Positions 25,583 through 34,205 of a stretch of 64,000 nucleotides of DNA are shown here, one piece after another (position 1 is the stretch's first letter; each line of letters opens with the position of its first letter). A model generated the notes under the pieces. That model saw only the letters and a list, made by a program, of their open reading frames with translations, had not been told where the DNA came from and did not search any database. Source of the DNA: Paraburkholderia sp. BCC1885. Lineage in GTDB: Bacteria > Pseudomonadota > Gammaproteobacteria > Burkholderiales > Burkholderiaceae. Where the stretch lies: assembly GCF_900996235.1 (NCBI RefSeq), contig NZ_CAAJGM010000188.1, forward strand, positions 31,513 to 95,512, given 5' to 3'. The position numbers and the translations under genes are program-made.

Positions 25583-28054
25583 ATGACTGACACGAACAAT
25601 TCGCAACCCGATAACAGCTACGGCGCCTCTTCGATTCAGATCCTCGAGGGTCTGGAAGCAGTCCGCAAGCGGCCGGGTATGTACATCGGGGATACATCGG
25701 ACGGCACCGGTTTGCACCACCTCGTATTCGAAGTGCTGGACAACTCGATCGACGAAGCGTTGGCCGGGCACTGCAACGATATCCAGGTGATCATCCACGC
25801 GGACAACTCCATCTCCATCACCGACAACGGCCGCGGTGTGCCGACCGGTCTGAAGATGGACGACAAGCACGACCCGAAGCGCAGCGCCGCCGAAATCGTG
25901 ATGACCGAACTGCATGCCGGCGGCAAGTTCGACCAGAACAGCTACAAGGTGTCGGGAGGCCTGCACGGCGTGGGCGTGTCGTGCGTGAACGCGCTGTCGG
26001 CTTGGCTGCGCCTGACCATTCGCCGCGACGGCAAGAAGCACTTCATGGAATTCCACCGTGGCGTGCCGCAGAACCGCATCATTGAACACATTGACGGCGT
26101 GGCCGTCTCGCCGATCCTCGTGACCGGCGACACCGAAAATCGCGGCACCGAAGTGCACTTCCTCGCCGACGAGACGATCTTCGGCAGCATCGAATATCAC
26201 TACGACATTCTGGCCAAGCGGATTCGCGAACTGTCGTTCCTGAATAACGGCGTGCGGATTCGTTTGACGGATCAGCGCACCGGCAAGGAAGAAGATTTCG
26301 CGTTTGTGGGCGGCGTGAAGGGCTTTGTCGAGTACATCAACAAGAACAAGGCCGTACTGCACCCGAACATTTTCCACGTGAGCGGCGAGAAGGACGGCGT
26401 GGGCGTTGAAGTGGCGATGCAGTGGAACGATAGCTACAACGAGAATGTGCTGTGCTTCACGAACAACATCCCGCAGCGCGATGGCGGGACCCACCTGACC
26501 GGTTTGCGTGCGGCGATGACGCGCGTGATGAACAAATACATTGCCGATCACGAGATTGCCAAGAAGGCGAAGGTTGAGACCTCGGGCGATGACATGCGTG
26601 AAGGGTTGTCGTGCGTGTTGTCCGTGAAGGTGCCGGAGCCGAAGTTCTCCGCGCAGACCAAGGACAAGCTGGTGTCTTCGGAAGTGCGCGCGCCGGTTGA
26701 GGAAGTGGTGGCGAAGGCGCTTGAAGAGTTTCTGCAGGAGACACCCAACGACGCGAAGATTATTTGCGGCAAGGTGGTGGATGCGGCGCGGGCGCGAGAT
26801 GCGGCGCGCAAGGCTCGGGAGATGACGCGACGCAAGGGCGTGCTCGACGGCGTGGGGCTGCCTGGGAAGCTGGCGGATTGCCAGGAGAAGGATCCGGCCA
26901 AGTCTGAAATCTATATCGTCGAGGGTGACTCGGCAGGCGGGTCGGCCAAGCAGGGGCGGGACCGGAAGTTTCAGGCCATTTTGCCGCTGCGTGGGAAGGT
27001 GCTTAACGTCGAGAAGGCGCGGTATGACAAGCTGCTTTCTTCGGAGCAGATTGTTACGCTGATCACGGCTTTGGGCTGTGGCATTGGCAAGGAAGACTAC
27101 AACCTCGAGAAGCTGCGTTATCACCGCATCATCATCATGACCGATGCTGACGTGGACGGTGCGCACATCCGGACTCTCCTGCTCACGTTCTTCTATCGGC
27201 AAATGCCGGAGATGATCGAGCGCGGATTTATTTATATCGCGCAGCCGCCTCTGTACAAGATCAAGGCGGGTAAGGATGAGCGGTATCTGAAGGATGCGGC
27301 TGAGTTGAATGCTCATATGCTCAAGCTCGCGCTTAATGGGTCGGAGCTGGTGCCGGGTGAGAATGCGACGCCGATCGCTGGGGATGCGTTGGGTGAACTC
27401 GCTCGTTCGTATCTGCTCGCGCAGGCTGTGGTGGATCGCTTGAGCCGGTTGTATGACGCTGGGGCGCTTGAGGCTGTGATGGACGGGGTGGTGCTCGATC
27501 TTTCTTCGGAAGAGGCCGCTGAGGCTTCGGCTAAGGCGTTCGAGGCCAAGCTCAGGGATGATCCGTTGAAGCCTGAAGTGCGCGTTACGACGATGTATGA
27601 CCAGGTGCGGGAGCTACGGTCATTGCGCGTGTCGCGGACGCATCACGGGAATCAGAAGGTTTCTGTGCTCGATGAAGAGTTTCAGTTGACCGCTGACTTT
27701 CAGCAGCTTGTGAATACGGCGCTGACGTTTAAGGGATTGATTGGGCCTGGGGCTGTGATCAAGCGTGGCGAACGCAGCATGGCTGTGAACGACTTCAAGA
27801 ATGCGATGAAGTGGTTGATTGCGGATGCAGAGCGGAATGTTTCCAAGCAGCGCTATAAAGGCCTGGGCGAGATGAATCCTGGGCAGCTTTGGGAGACGAC
27901 GATGGATCCGGCTGTGCGCCGCTTGCTTCGCGTGCAGATTGAGGATGCTATTGCGGCTGATGGTATTTTCACTACGCTTATGGGGGATGATGTCGAGCCG
28001 CGCAGGGCTTTCATTGAGTCGAATGCGTTGAGGGCGGGGAATATTGATGTGTGA
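25583..28054 (+). CDS. gyrB: DNA gyrase subunit B
   Basis: The ATPase subunit of the type IIA topoisomerase that introduces negative supercoils. The 823-residue protein has the GHKL ATPase (VRKRPGMYIGDTSDGTGLHHLVFEVLDNSIDEA), transducer, TOPRIM domain (YIVEGDSAGGSAKQGRD and IIMTDADVDGAHIRTLLLTFF) and the C-terminal QRYKGLGEMNPGQLWETTMDP tail. The length is typical for beta/gamma-proteobacteria. Codon use shifts within the gene: the 5' half is strongly C/G-ending, while from about 26.9 kb many codons end in T. Confidence 0.98.
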   Translation: MTDTNNSQPDNSYGASSIQILEGLEAVRKRPGMYIGDTSDGTGLHHLVFEVLDNSIDEALAGHCNDIQVIIHADNSISITDNGRGVPTGLKMDDKHDPKRSAAEIVMTELHAGGKFDQNSYKVSGGLHGVGVSCVNALSAWLRLTIRRDGKKHFMEFHRGVPQNRIIEHIDGVAVSPILVTGDTENRGTEVHFLADETIFGSIEYHYDILAKRIRELSFLNNGVRIRLTDQRTGKEEDFAFVGGVKGFVEYINKNKAVLHPNIFHVSGEKDGVGVEVAMQWNDSYNENVLCFTNNIPQRDGGTHLTGLRAAMTRVMNKYIADHEIAKKAKVETSGDDMREGLSCVLSVKVPEPKFSAQTKDKLVSSEVRAPVEEVVAKALEEFLQETPNDAKIICGKVVDAARARDAARKAREMTRRKGVLDGVGLPGKLADCQEKDPAKSEIYIVEGDSAGGSAKQGRDRKFQAILPLRGKVLNVEKARYDKLLSSEQIVTLITALGCGIGKEDYNLEKLRYHRIIIMTDADVDGAHIRTLLLTFFYRQMPEMIERGFIYIAQPPLYKIKAGKDERYLKDAAELNAHMLKLALNGSELVPGENATPIAGDALGELARSYLLAQAVVDRLSRLYDAGALEAVMDGVVLDLSSEEAAEASAKAFEAKLRDDPLKPEVRVTTMYDQVRELRSLRVSRTHHGNQKVSVLDEEFQLTADFQQLVNTALTFKGLIGPGAVIKRGERSMAVNDFKNAMKWLIADAERNVSKQRYKGLGEMNPGQLWETTMDPAVRRLLRVQIEDAIAADGIFTTLMGDDVEPRRAFIESNALRAGNIDV

Positions 28055-28676
28055 ACCACGTTGTAGGCGTAGGGCGCCAGAGTAAGTACGACGGGCGCCA
28101 CAGTTTTGCGACTGTGAGACGTAGTTAATGAGACTGGCCTACTGCAGGGAAACAGAAATGACTGGACTAGCGCTGGGTTAGCGGGACTCGAATGTACGGA
28201 AATGATCGGATTTTCGCGCCTATCGTCAGACAGTACTCATCGCTGGGCCCGCGCGGCATGTTTTGAGGGTGCGAGCCGACTCTCGATCCGGTGACGGAGG
28301 GCTCGAATTGCTCCCATCGACGAAATCAAAGGATTACGGGTGACTCACCTGTAATCCTTTGAGCGTTTGGGTGTCAGGCACTTGCTATGGAGGCGGATTA
28401 GGTAAACTTTGCTTCAAAGCAGCCGCCTCGGCACAATTTGACGACGGAGGGCATCAGGTGCACCGGTGTCTCCGACTTTTGCCCTTGCTGCCGTAGACTT
28501 GGCCACGCTGCGCCATTGCGCCTTAGGTACGATGGTTTGCGAAATTTTGGGAAGAGGCCTCGACACTGCCCGGCGTCCAATACGCTCCCGACAATACACC
28601 GACGGCAATCGGCCCCAAATCCGTGACAGCGAGCGTGTAACACCAAAGTACACGTCAACATCGAGCCGTGTAAGGG
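28055..28676. other. Intergenic region at the chromosome-island border
   Basis: About 620 bases after gyrB. It contains the long palindrome at 28327-28361. Short frames on both strands between 28398 and 28661 have no recognisable product or ribosome site and may be debris. Accessory genes begin just beyond. Confidence 0.5.
28327..28361. repeat. 35-bp near-perfect palindrome after gyrB
   Basis: CAAAGGATTAC and GTAATCCTTTG form an 11-bp outer stem. Inside it GGTGA and TCACC pair around a single C, with one G/T position between the two stems, giving up to 17 paired positions. There is no U-run on either strand, so it is not an ordinary terminator. Confidence 0.7.
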
Positions 28677-29444
28677 TTATGCGCCGTCAATGTCCTCTAG
28701 CACAAGGAACTTCACGTTCAGCGTCGTGTATTCGGACGCACGAAGCACGAAGCAATCACCCTCGATCGAATAAAACCGTTGGTGATCATTAAGCGGCGAC
28801 GCCGTCCCCACAGCGCGATCCTCGGATAGTCGGCGCCTTGCCGCGTTCGCAAGGATTAGGCGATCTAGCTCCCCTTTGTCCGTAAGTTCGTAGCCAACCA
28901 AAAGCCCCGTGTAGAGGTAGGAGACATCTTTGAGGGGGACGATAGCCGACACGACCACGGCATCTGGGGCATTGTCTGTTACATCGATTCCGCTGAACAA
29001 ATAGTACCAGGGAGCGGGCGGCCTAAGCTTCCTGTAGAGCGGGCGTGAAGGATGATCGAGTCGAAATTGCCAGACGGCGAACCGCCATCCCGTCGCGAGG
29101 GCCAATGCAAGCAAATTGGTCGCCACGAAAAACGCAAGCGGCTCAAAAGGGTGGCTGTCCAGCCTCTGATATACCGGACTAAGAGATTTGTCAGTGGCCG
29201 TAGCGGCGCCCGCGACCAGGAGGCGGACGGTTTCGCCTAGATAGTATCGATAGCCAAGCCAATGCGAGGCGGCCACCGCGACCACGACATTCGCGAAGAC
29301 GGCTAAAGAAGCGGCAACGAGAACCGTCGAGCTAAATGGAGCAAGATCTGCGGCCCGGACTTCGCGTGCTTGATAGAAACGGTGGAATACAAAGCCCGGG
29401 GTGATGAGCAGAAAGAAAAAGATTGCAGGAAAGGCAACGTTCAA
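28677..29444 (-). CDS. Membrane protein, DUF6338-like
   Basis: A 255-residue protein with an N-terminal transmembrane segment (AFPAIFFFLLITPGFVFHRFYQ), further hydrophobic segments around residues 37-65 and 100-125, and a cytosolic C-terminal half with alternating beta-type sequence (APWYYLFSGI, VVSAIVPLKDVSYLYTGLLVGYEL). The N-terminal start with a PGF motif and the domain order recall DUF6338 membrane proteins; I hold that name loosely. It starts with a TTG at 29444, four bases after the stop of the small upstream gene, so the two form an operon. It is the first accessory gene after gyrB. The function is unknown; such pairs are often carried on islands. Confidence 0.7.
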   Translation of the reverse strand: MNVAFPAIFFFLLITPGFVFHRFYQAREVRAADLAPFSSTVLVAASLAVFANVVVAVAASHWLGYRYYLGETVRLLVAGAATATDKSLSPVYQRLDSHPFEPLAFFVATNLLALALATGWRFAVWQFRLDHPSRPLYRKLRPPAPWYYLFSGIDVTDNAPDAVVVSAIVPLKDVSYLYTGLLVGYELTDKGELDRLILANAARRRLSEDRAVGTASPLNDHQRFYSIEGDCFVLRASEYTTLNVKFLVLEDIDGA

Positions 29445-29447
29445 GCT

Positions 29448-29624
29448 TCAGCCCTGCGACGGAACCAATCGCGCCTTGAACTTGCGTTCGTGCCCCTTTT
29501 CATCCGACACTTTGATTTCACGGGCTTCGTTGAGCTTCGCGGTAGCAATAAATTCGCGCAATTGTTTCGCCCCTGTTGGGTCTTTTTGAAGCGCACGGAC
29601 CTTGTCAGTCAATAGAACCTTCAT
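29448..29624 (-). CDS. Small protein upstream of the DUF6338-like gene
   Basis: A 58-residue soluble basic protein (MKVLLTDKVRALQKDPTGAK ... ARLVPSQG). AGGAGG at ideal distance from the ATG at 29624 supports translation. It lacks membrane segments and is predicted helical then beta. Its stop is three bases before the TTG of the membrane gene, implying coupling. I do not recognise it. Confidence 0.6.
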   Translation of the reverse strand: MKVLLTDKVRALQKDPTGAKQLREFIATAKLNEAREIKVSDEKGHERKFKARLVPSQG

Positions 29625-29952
29625 AGCGCCCTCCTGAATTCTTCACATAGCATACAACACCGCTCCTGACGCTGCCTCGGTTGCGTCAAAAATCGGAGCA
29701 CTCACATGCCTTCGGCAAATTGTGCGGTCACAGACCAGTTCTGTTCAGTTAGGCTTCCCACGTCGGGTGCGAGCGGGGCAGTCCGATTAAATATCGGCAC
29801 AAACAGAGAAAAATCAAGGTTGTTCGTACCACGCTCGAGGGCGACCGGTTAAAGCGGCCGCGGATGGAGTGCATCCTCGATGGCTTGCAGGATCAACGCG
29901 CGAGACGTCCCACCCGGTTTTCATCGTCGCTACCCCTGTGATGGAAACGTGG
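29625..29952. other. Intergenic region, no gene recognised
   Basis: About 330 bases between the small minus-strand gene and the end of the PIN-like toxin gene. Presumably it holds the promoter of the membrane pair; nothing else is evident. Confidence 0.45.
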
Positions 29953-30363
29953 TCAAAGCTTTATCTGTTCAAACTGGCCCGCACCAAACCGCCATGGAAC
30001 GCGGAACGCTGCCCCGCCTTTGATACGTCGGCTCTGGTCCATGATAGCTGGCCACCACCTCACGAGGTTTTGAGCCTTGTCCCAGTGTCGCCGCTCAGCC
30101 CACTGGCGCTGCAGCACGAAAACGATCAAACCGGACTCACGAAGTGCCTTTCGCTCAAGGTCATTTTTGCGCAGACCGTCTTGGGAAAGGACAACCCAGT
30201 GCCCCTCGGCGCCCAGCGCAGCAATCCAATCGTGATCCTTGACGTTGGGCGCGAACCTGTCGCGTAAATGAATTACTGCTTCGACAGATTCCTCGACCTT
30301 ACAAAGCTCATTTATGGCGTGAGCGAGGTGGAGCGAGAGGTTATTGTCGAAGAAATATCTCAT
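29953..30363 (-). CDS. PIN-like domain toxin
   Basis: A 136-residue protein resembling PIN-like nuclease toxins (PF18478-type): N-terminal MRYFFDNNLSLHLAHAI with the first acidic residue in FDNN, then VKDHDWIAAL and VVLSQDGL supplying further acidic positions of the presumed metal site. It would act as an RNase when unopposed. It overlaps the upstream DUF433 gene by four bases, the usual antitoxin-first arrangement. Fold membership is inferred from motifs and context; RNase activity is not shown by the sequence itself. Confidence 0.7.
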   Translation of the reverse strand: MRYFFDNNLSLHLAHAINELCKVEESVEAVIHLRDRFAPNVKDHDWIAALGAEGHWVVLSQDGLRKNDLERKALRESGLIVFVLQRQWAERRHWDKAQNLVRWWPAIMDQSRRIKGGAAFRVPWRFGAGQFEQIKL

Positions 30364-31031
30364 GCAACCAACCGCTCGTAGCGGATGGCGGCATCAACAG
30401 CAGAGATGGGAATGCCATATAGTGAAGCGGCCATCTTCTTGCTTTTCTCCACCTTGTACGTCTCAACGATCAGATCGGTTCTCACCCCATACTCGGCCAG
30501 TACCGGCTTGCCGAATGAAATTTCCGGATCGAGAACCACCGCGTTGCTTCGCTTTAGCGGGAACCAGCGTTTGGCCTGACCGTCTGCCGCGAATTCGATG
30601 CCGGCATAGAGTTCAGGCCGCACGATATGCTCGAACACGAGTTGGCGTCGCACAAGATCGGTTAGCTCGATCTCCCCCTGTTCCTTCAAAGCCTCGTAGA
30701 AGACCGTTTTCCCATCAGTAAGGAAGCGATTGGCGGTGAACGGGTACTCCGTCCCAAATATGGCCTTCGCGTTATCGATAGCAGCGCGGATCACTCGCAG
30801 CGGAACGTTGTGATTCCGGAAGGCCTTCACGATACGCAGCTCCAACAAATCCCTGAAGCCAATGACCTTCTCATCGAGTTCGGCAAGCTGAGTGGTCCAG
30901 AGAGGCGGACTGGTGCCGTCCTTGAATGAGTAGCCGAACAACCACCTGCTCACTTCGCGCACATCGGCGCCAGTGAGCCTTTCCGCTTCCTGCAGCGTGT
31001 AGAGGCCAATCCCGGTGAGGTCCATATTCAT
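30360..31031 (-). CDS. DUF433-domain antitoxin with MerR-like N-terminus
   Basis: A 223-residue protein. The N-terminal portion (IGLYTLQEAERLTGADVREVSRWLFGY) looks like a MerR-type HTH. The C-terminal portion (LDPEISFGKPVLAEYGVRTDLIVETYKVEKSKKMAASLYGIPISAVDAAIRYE) is a DUF433 domain, found in VapB-like antitoxins that neutralise PIN-like toxins. Its stop overlaps the toxin start by four bases. The likely role is DNA-binding autorepressor and toxin neutraliser. A second ATG two codons in (31025) is equally possible. Confidence 0.75.
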   Translation of the reverse strand: MNMDLTGIGLYTLQEAERLTGADVREVSRWLFGYSFKDGTSPPLWTTQLAELDEKVIGFRDLLELRIVKAFRNHNVPLRVIRAAIDNAKAIFGTEYPFTANRFLTDGKTVFYEALKEQGEIELTDLVRRQLVFEHIVRPELYAGIEFAADGQAKRWFPLKRSNAVVLDPEISFGKPVLAEYGVRTDLIVETYKVEKSKKMAASLYGIPISAVDAAIRYERLVA

Positions 31032-31271
31032 ATTCTACCGTTATCGGGCGATGAGTCCCCGAACGCCCTCGGCCAAACCGTAGGCGCACGAAAAATTGGA
31101 TGCAGGACTCGGCACTCCCTCATTGTCACCGCTCGGGTTGGGCCGGCCAGCGTTCATTGGCGAACATCCATAACAACGTCTCGTTACCTAGCAGCCGAGC
31201 CGACGCCTCGTTGTTTGCCAATATCGTTACTGTAGCTTCCCATTATGTAAGCCGTAGATATGACCAAGCGG

Positions 31272-32681
31272 TCACTCTACGATGGAGGTCTCGACTTCGC
31301 TCGGCGAGGACCGCACAACAGCTCTAGTACGTTTTGCAGGCATAGGCTTCCCTGCTCCAGAGCACTGCTCCGCAAGGCGCTTCAACAGTTCCGCAGCAGG
31401 CTCATCATTCGGATCCTGCTGCACAAGTTCACCACGGAAGGCCTTTGCGAGCAGCGCTGGCGTTAGGGAGTCCGCGGCGGCGCGCGCGATCGCGAGGCGC
31501 GCCTCTAGACGGCCGACGAAAGCAAGCAAAGTATCGACGCGGCGGGCGATCTCTAGTTGTTCGTCCATTGATGGCAGTTGGATAACGAACTTCTTCAGTT
31601 GCTTCAGATTTATACGAGGTCTTGTAGCCCCATGTACTTGTTCTCTTAGCTCTGTATATGTTGACTTGCACGCCAAACGAAGCAGAAGGAAACGCGAATC
31701 ACATTGTTGACTGTCCACCCGTAGGCAGAAACAGTCGGCCTTGTTGATCGCGGCCGTCGACAGATCATCGGGAAACTGGCAGACACGAACCTCTTCGTCA
31801 ACAAAAGAGGAGAGCAGCAAGTCGCCAGGGTAGATTGTATGTTTGACTAGCCCGTTGTACTTTTCTTCAGAAATGTAGGTCGCTTTGCTCGCATCAAACG
31901 CAAGATGCCCGATGTTCTCCAGTCGCACGACGCGAACACCGGTCAGAGTGTAGTCGTCAGACTTGAGATTGGATCCGAAGGGCCCATCAAAAAGCGTTTC
32001 ACACAACCCGGCGACGTTTCGGGCCACCCAACTGTCCAAGGCAATATCCCGCTGATTGCGCCAATCTTCCGTCAATCTTCCGGACGTCGCGGCGGCGATG
32101 ACGGATTGGCGAAATCGCTTTAGAATCGCAGGCACCAGCCCAAGACGCTCGCGGCATGCATCTACGCGCGCGAGCACCGTGTCGACCTTGTCGGCAATGC
32201 GCTTCTGTTCCGGCATGGGTGCGAGAACGAACGGTGCATTCTTGCCTGCGTCTGTCCCCAATCGAGGCATATTGACACCGTGACTCACCTCATTCACGTA
32301 GCTGATGAACGTCGGGTGGCGCATCCAGTGAAATAGGTACCGTCCATATACTGCTGCGTTACCTCGTATAGGAACGATCTCGGTGGTGCAGACTCCGTCC
32401 GAATCCGCGAGGATGACCTTGTTAAGATACGGTCTGAGTTTTCCGTAAAGAACGTCTCCCGCACTGAATGCGCTTTTGGTGCTCTTCGATTGTCTTTCGG
32501 AGAAAGTGAGACGCTGTACAAGCCGCGAAGTGTCCTTCTCGATGTCTTCCAGTTCGAGAACCCATGCATCGGGACCGATGCAACCGGGTTCGACCTTCGT
32601 TGTCTTGCCGTAGTCAATCACTTCGCCAAGTTTGATGGACAGCCAAGAATCCGGGAATTCGTTGTGTCGAGCTACCTTCAT
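31272..32681 (-). CDS. hsdS: Type I restriction-modification specificity subunit
   Basis: A 469-residue DNA-recognition subunit with two target-recognition domains. TRD1 occupies about residues 1-150, followed by the conserved spacer PLPEQKRIADKVDTVLARVDACRERL-like helix (here APMPEQKRIADKVDTVLAR). TRD2 follows, and then the second conserved helix LPSMDEQLEIARRVDTLLAFVGRLEARL. The two dissimilar TRDs predict a bipartite target. It overlaps hsdM by four bases (ATGA). The C-terminal extension EPAAELLKRLAEQ is common in this group. Methylation specificity cannot be read from sequence. Confidence 0.93.
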   Translation of the reverse strand: MKVARHNEFPDSWLSIKLGEVIDYGKTTKVEPGCIGPDAWVLELEDIEKDTSRLVQRLTFSERQSKSTKSAFSAGDVLYGKLRPYLNKVILADSDGVCTTEIVPIRGNAAVYGRYLFHWMRHPTFISYVNEVSHGVNMPRLGTDAGKNAPFVLAPMPEQKRIADKVDTVLARVDACRERLGLVPAILKRFRQSVIAAATSGRLTEDWRNQRDIALDSWVARNVAGLCETLFDGPFGSNLKSDDYTLTGVRVVRLENIGHLAFDASKATYISEEKYNGLVKHTIYPGDLLLSSFVDEEVRVCQFPDDLSTAAINKADCFCLRVDSQQCDSRFLLLRLACKSTYTELREQVHGATRPRINLKQLKKFVIQLPSMDEQLEIARRVDTLLAFVGRLEARLAIARAAADSLTPALLAKAFRGELVQQDPNDEPAAELLKRLAEQCSGAGKPMPAKRTRAVVRSSPSEVETSIVE

Positions 32682-34135
32682 AGTTCGACCTCCTCGCCAA
32701 GCTCAGAGAGGATAGCTTTCAAATCATCTATTGCCATGCCCAGATTGTCGATTGCCTCACGTGCAAGCAGGGCTGGCTCCGGTAACTCCGACGCATTTTC
32801 CTCATTTTCGTCTTTGAGCCAAGCGATGTCCAAGTCATCACCACGCTGCTTAATCCATTCGCGTGTAAAGCGACGGAAGCGCTCTCCCTCTCCTTGGTCC
32901 ACTCGCGGACTACTGCCATCGGCGGATACTCCATACGCAGCTTCAAACTGAGCAAAGTGCTCGCGCGTCAACGGCGTGCGCTTGCCGAACTTGGGGGCGT
33001 TGGCACGCATGTCATAAACCCAAACTGCCTCCGTACTTCCAGTGGCGGCCTGGCCTACTTTATTGAAGAACAGGACATTGGTATTCACACTTTGCGCGTA
33101 GAAAATACCCGTGGGTAAGCGCAGGATCGTGTGAAGGTTGCACTTGTCCATAAGGTCGCGTCGAATATCGGCGCCCACGCCACTCTCGAACAACACATTG
33201 TCAGGCAATACAACGGCGGCACGCCCACCATCTTTCAGGTGACGAACGATATGTTGCACGAACGCCAGTTGTTTGTTGCTGGTCGCATACGTAAGGTCAT
33301 CGCGCGTAGGGCCGCCGCCCCCCTTCGCTGTCCCGAACGGAGGATTGCTGAGGATGATGTCTGCCTTAGGTAAAGCGGCTCCGGCGTTGCCGAGCGTATT
33401 TCCAATGTGGACCACGCCCTCATCATCACCTTCCATGCCGTGCAGCATGCAGTTCATCAATGCAAGCCTTCTCGTGCCCGACACCAGCTCCATGCCGAGA
33501 AATGCCTTGTTGCGTTGGAACGTCCGCTGCTTCTCGTTTAGGTCGTAGAGATTGTCGGTCTGGCTCTTGATATAGCCGTCGGCCGCAATCAAAAAGCCTG
33601 CGGTCCCCGCCGCCGGGTCTTGGATCGTTTCACCATGTTGTGGCTTGATGAGATGGACGATGCTGTCGATCAACGGGCGAGGCGTGAAGTATTGCCCGGC
33701 CCCCGATTTCGTCTCATTTGCATTCTTCTGCAGGAGGCCTTCGTACAGGTCGCCGAGACCATCGCGCTTGGCAGAAAACCAGTCGATGGCATCGAGACTC
33801 TTCACGAGTTGTTCAAGGTGTCTCGGTTCCTTCAGGCTGGTCTGAGCATCCGCGTAGATCGCCGCAATCAACTTGTCCGTGTTCTGACTGAGAGACAGCA
33901 GCGTAGCGCGATAGTGGTTCAACAGATTCAGGCCACTCTTGCTAGTCAGATCTGGCCAGCGCGCCCCTTCAGGCAGCTTGTGCTTGCTGAGAATTCCGTT
34001 CTGCGTGTTCTCATGCTCCATCTTGATAAACAGCAGTAGCACCAACTCGGTCACGTAGTTCGTGTAGCTAATGCCATCATCGCGCAGCACATCGCACAGG
34101 TTCCAAAGCTTCTGAACAATTTCGTTATCGGTCAT
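32678..34135 (-). CDS. hsdM: Type I restriction-modification DNA methyltransferase
   Basis: A 485-residue N6-adenine methyltransferase subunit. It has an N-terminal HsdM_N helical domain (LWNLCDVLRDDGISYTNYVTELVLLLFIKM), the SAM-binding motif IQDPAAGTAGFLIAA, and catalytic motif IV ILSNPPFGTA. It works with HsdS as M2S methylase and with HsdR as the restriction complex. It lies 70 bases downstream of hsdR and overlaps hsdS, forming an hsdR-hsdM-hsdS operon on the minus strand. Confidence 0.96.
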   Translation of the reverse strand: MTDNEIVQKLWNLCDVLRDDGISYTNYVTELVLLLFIKMEHENTQNGILSKHKLPEGARWPDLTSKSGLNLLNHYRATLLSLSQNTDKLIAAIYADAQTSLKEPRHLEQLVKSLDAIDWFSAKRDGLGDLYEGLLQKNANETKSGAGQYFTPRPLIDSIVHLIKPQHGETIQDPAAGTAGFLIAADGYIKSQTDNLYDLNEKQRTFQRNKAFLGMELVSGTRRLALMNCMLHGMEGDDEGVVHIGNTLGNAGAALPKADIILSNPPFGTAKGGGGPTRDDLTYATSNKQLAFVQHIVRHLKDGGRAAVVLPDNVLFESGVGADIRRDLMDKCNLHTILRLPTGIFYAQSVNTNVLFFNKVGQAATGSTEAVWVYDMRANAPKFGKRTPLTREHFAQFEAAYGVSADGSSPRVDQGEGERFRRFTREWIKQRGDDLDIAWLKDENEENASELPEPALLAREAIDNLGMAIDDLKAILSELGEEVEL

Positions 34136-34205
34136 GAGTCTAATTCAGGGTCAGTTGCGGGGTCGCTCGCATGAAATGCAACGGCCCACGAAGATTCGGC
34201 AGGCA

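Noticed and set aside
24686..27316. 876-codon minus-strand frame antisense to dnaN and gyrB
   Set aside because: His/Arg/Val-rich shadow produced by the codon bias of gyrB and dnaN; both plus-strand genes are secure.
28398..28661. Small overlapping frames on both strands after gyrB
   Set aside because: No ribosome sites or family features; a degraded mobile-element gene is conceivable but cannot be supported.
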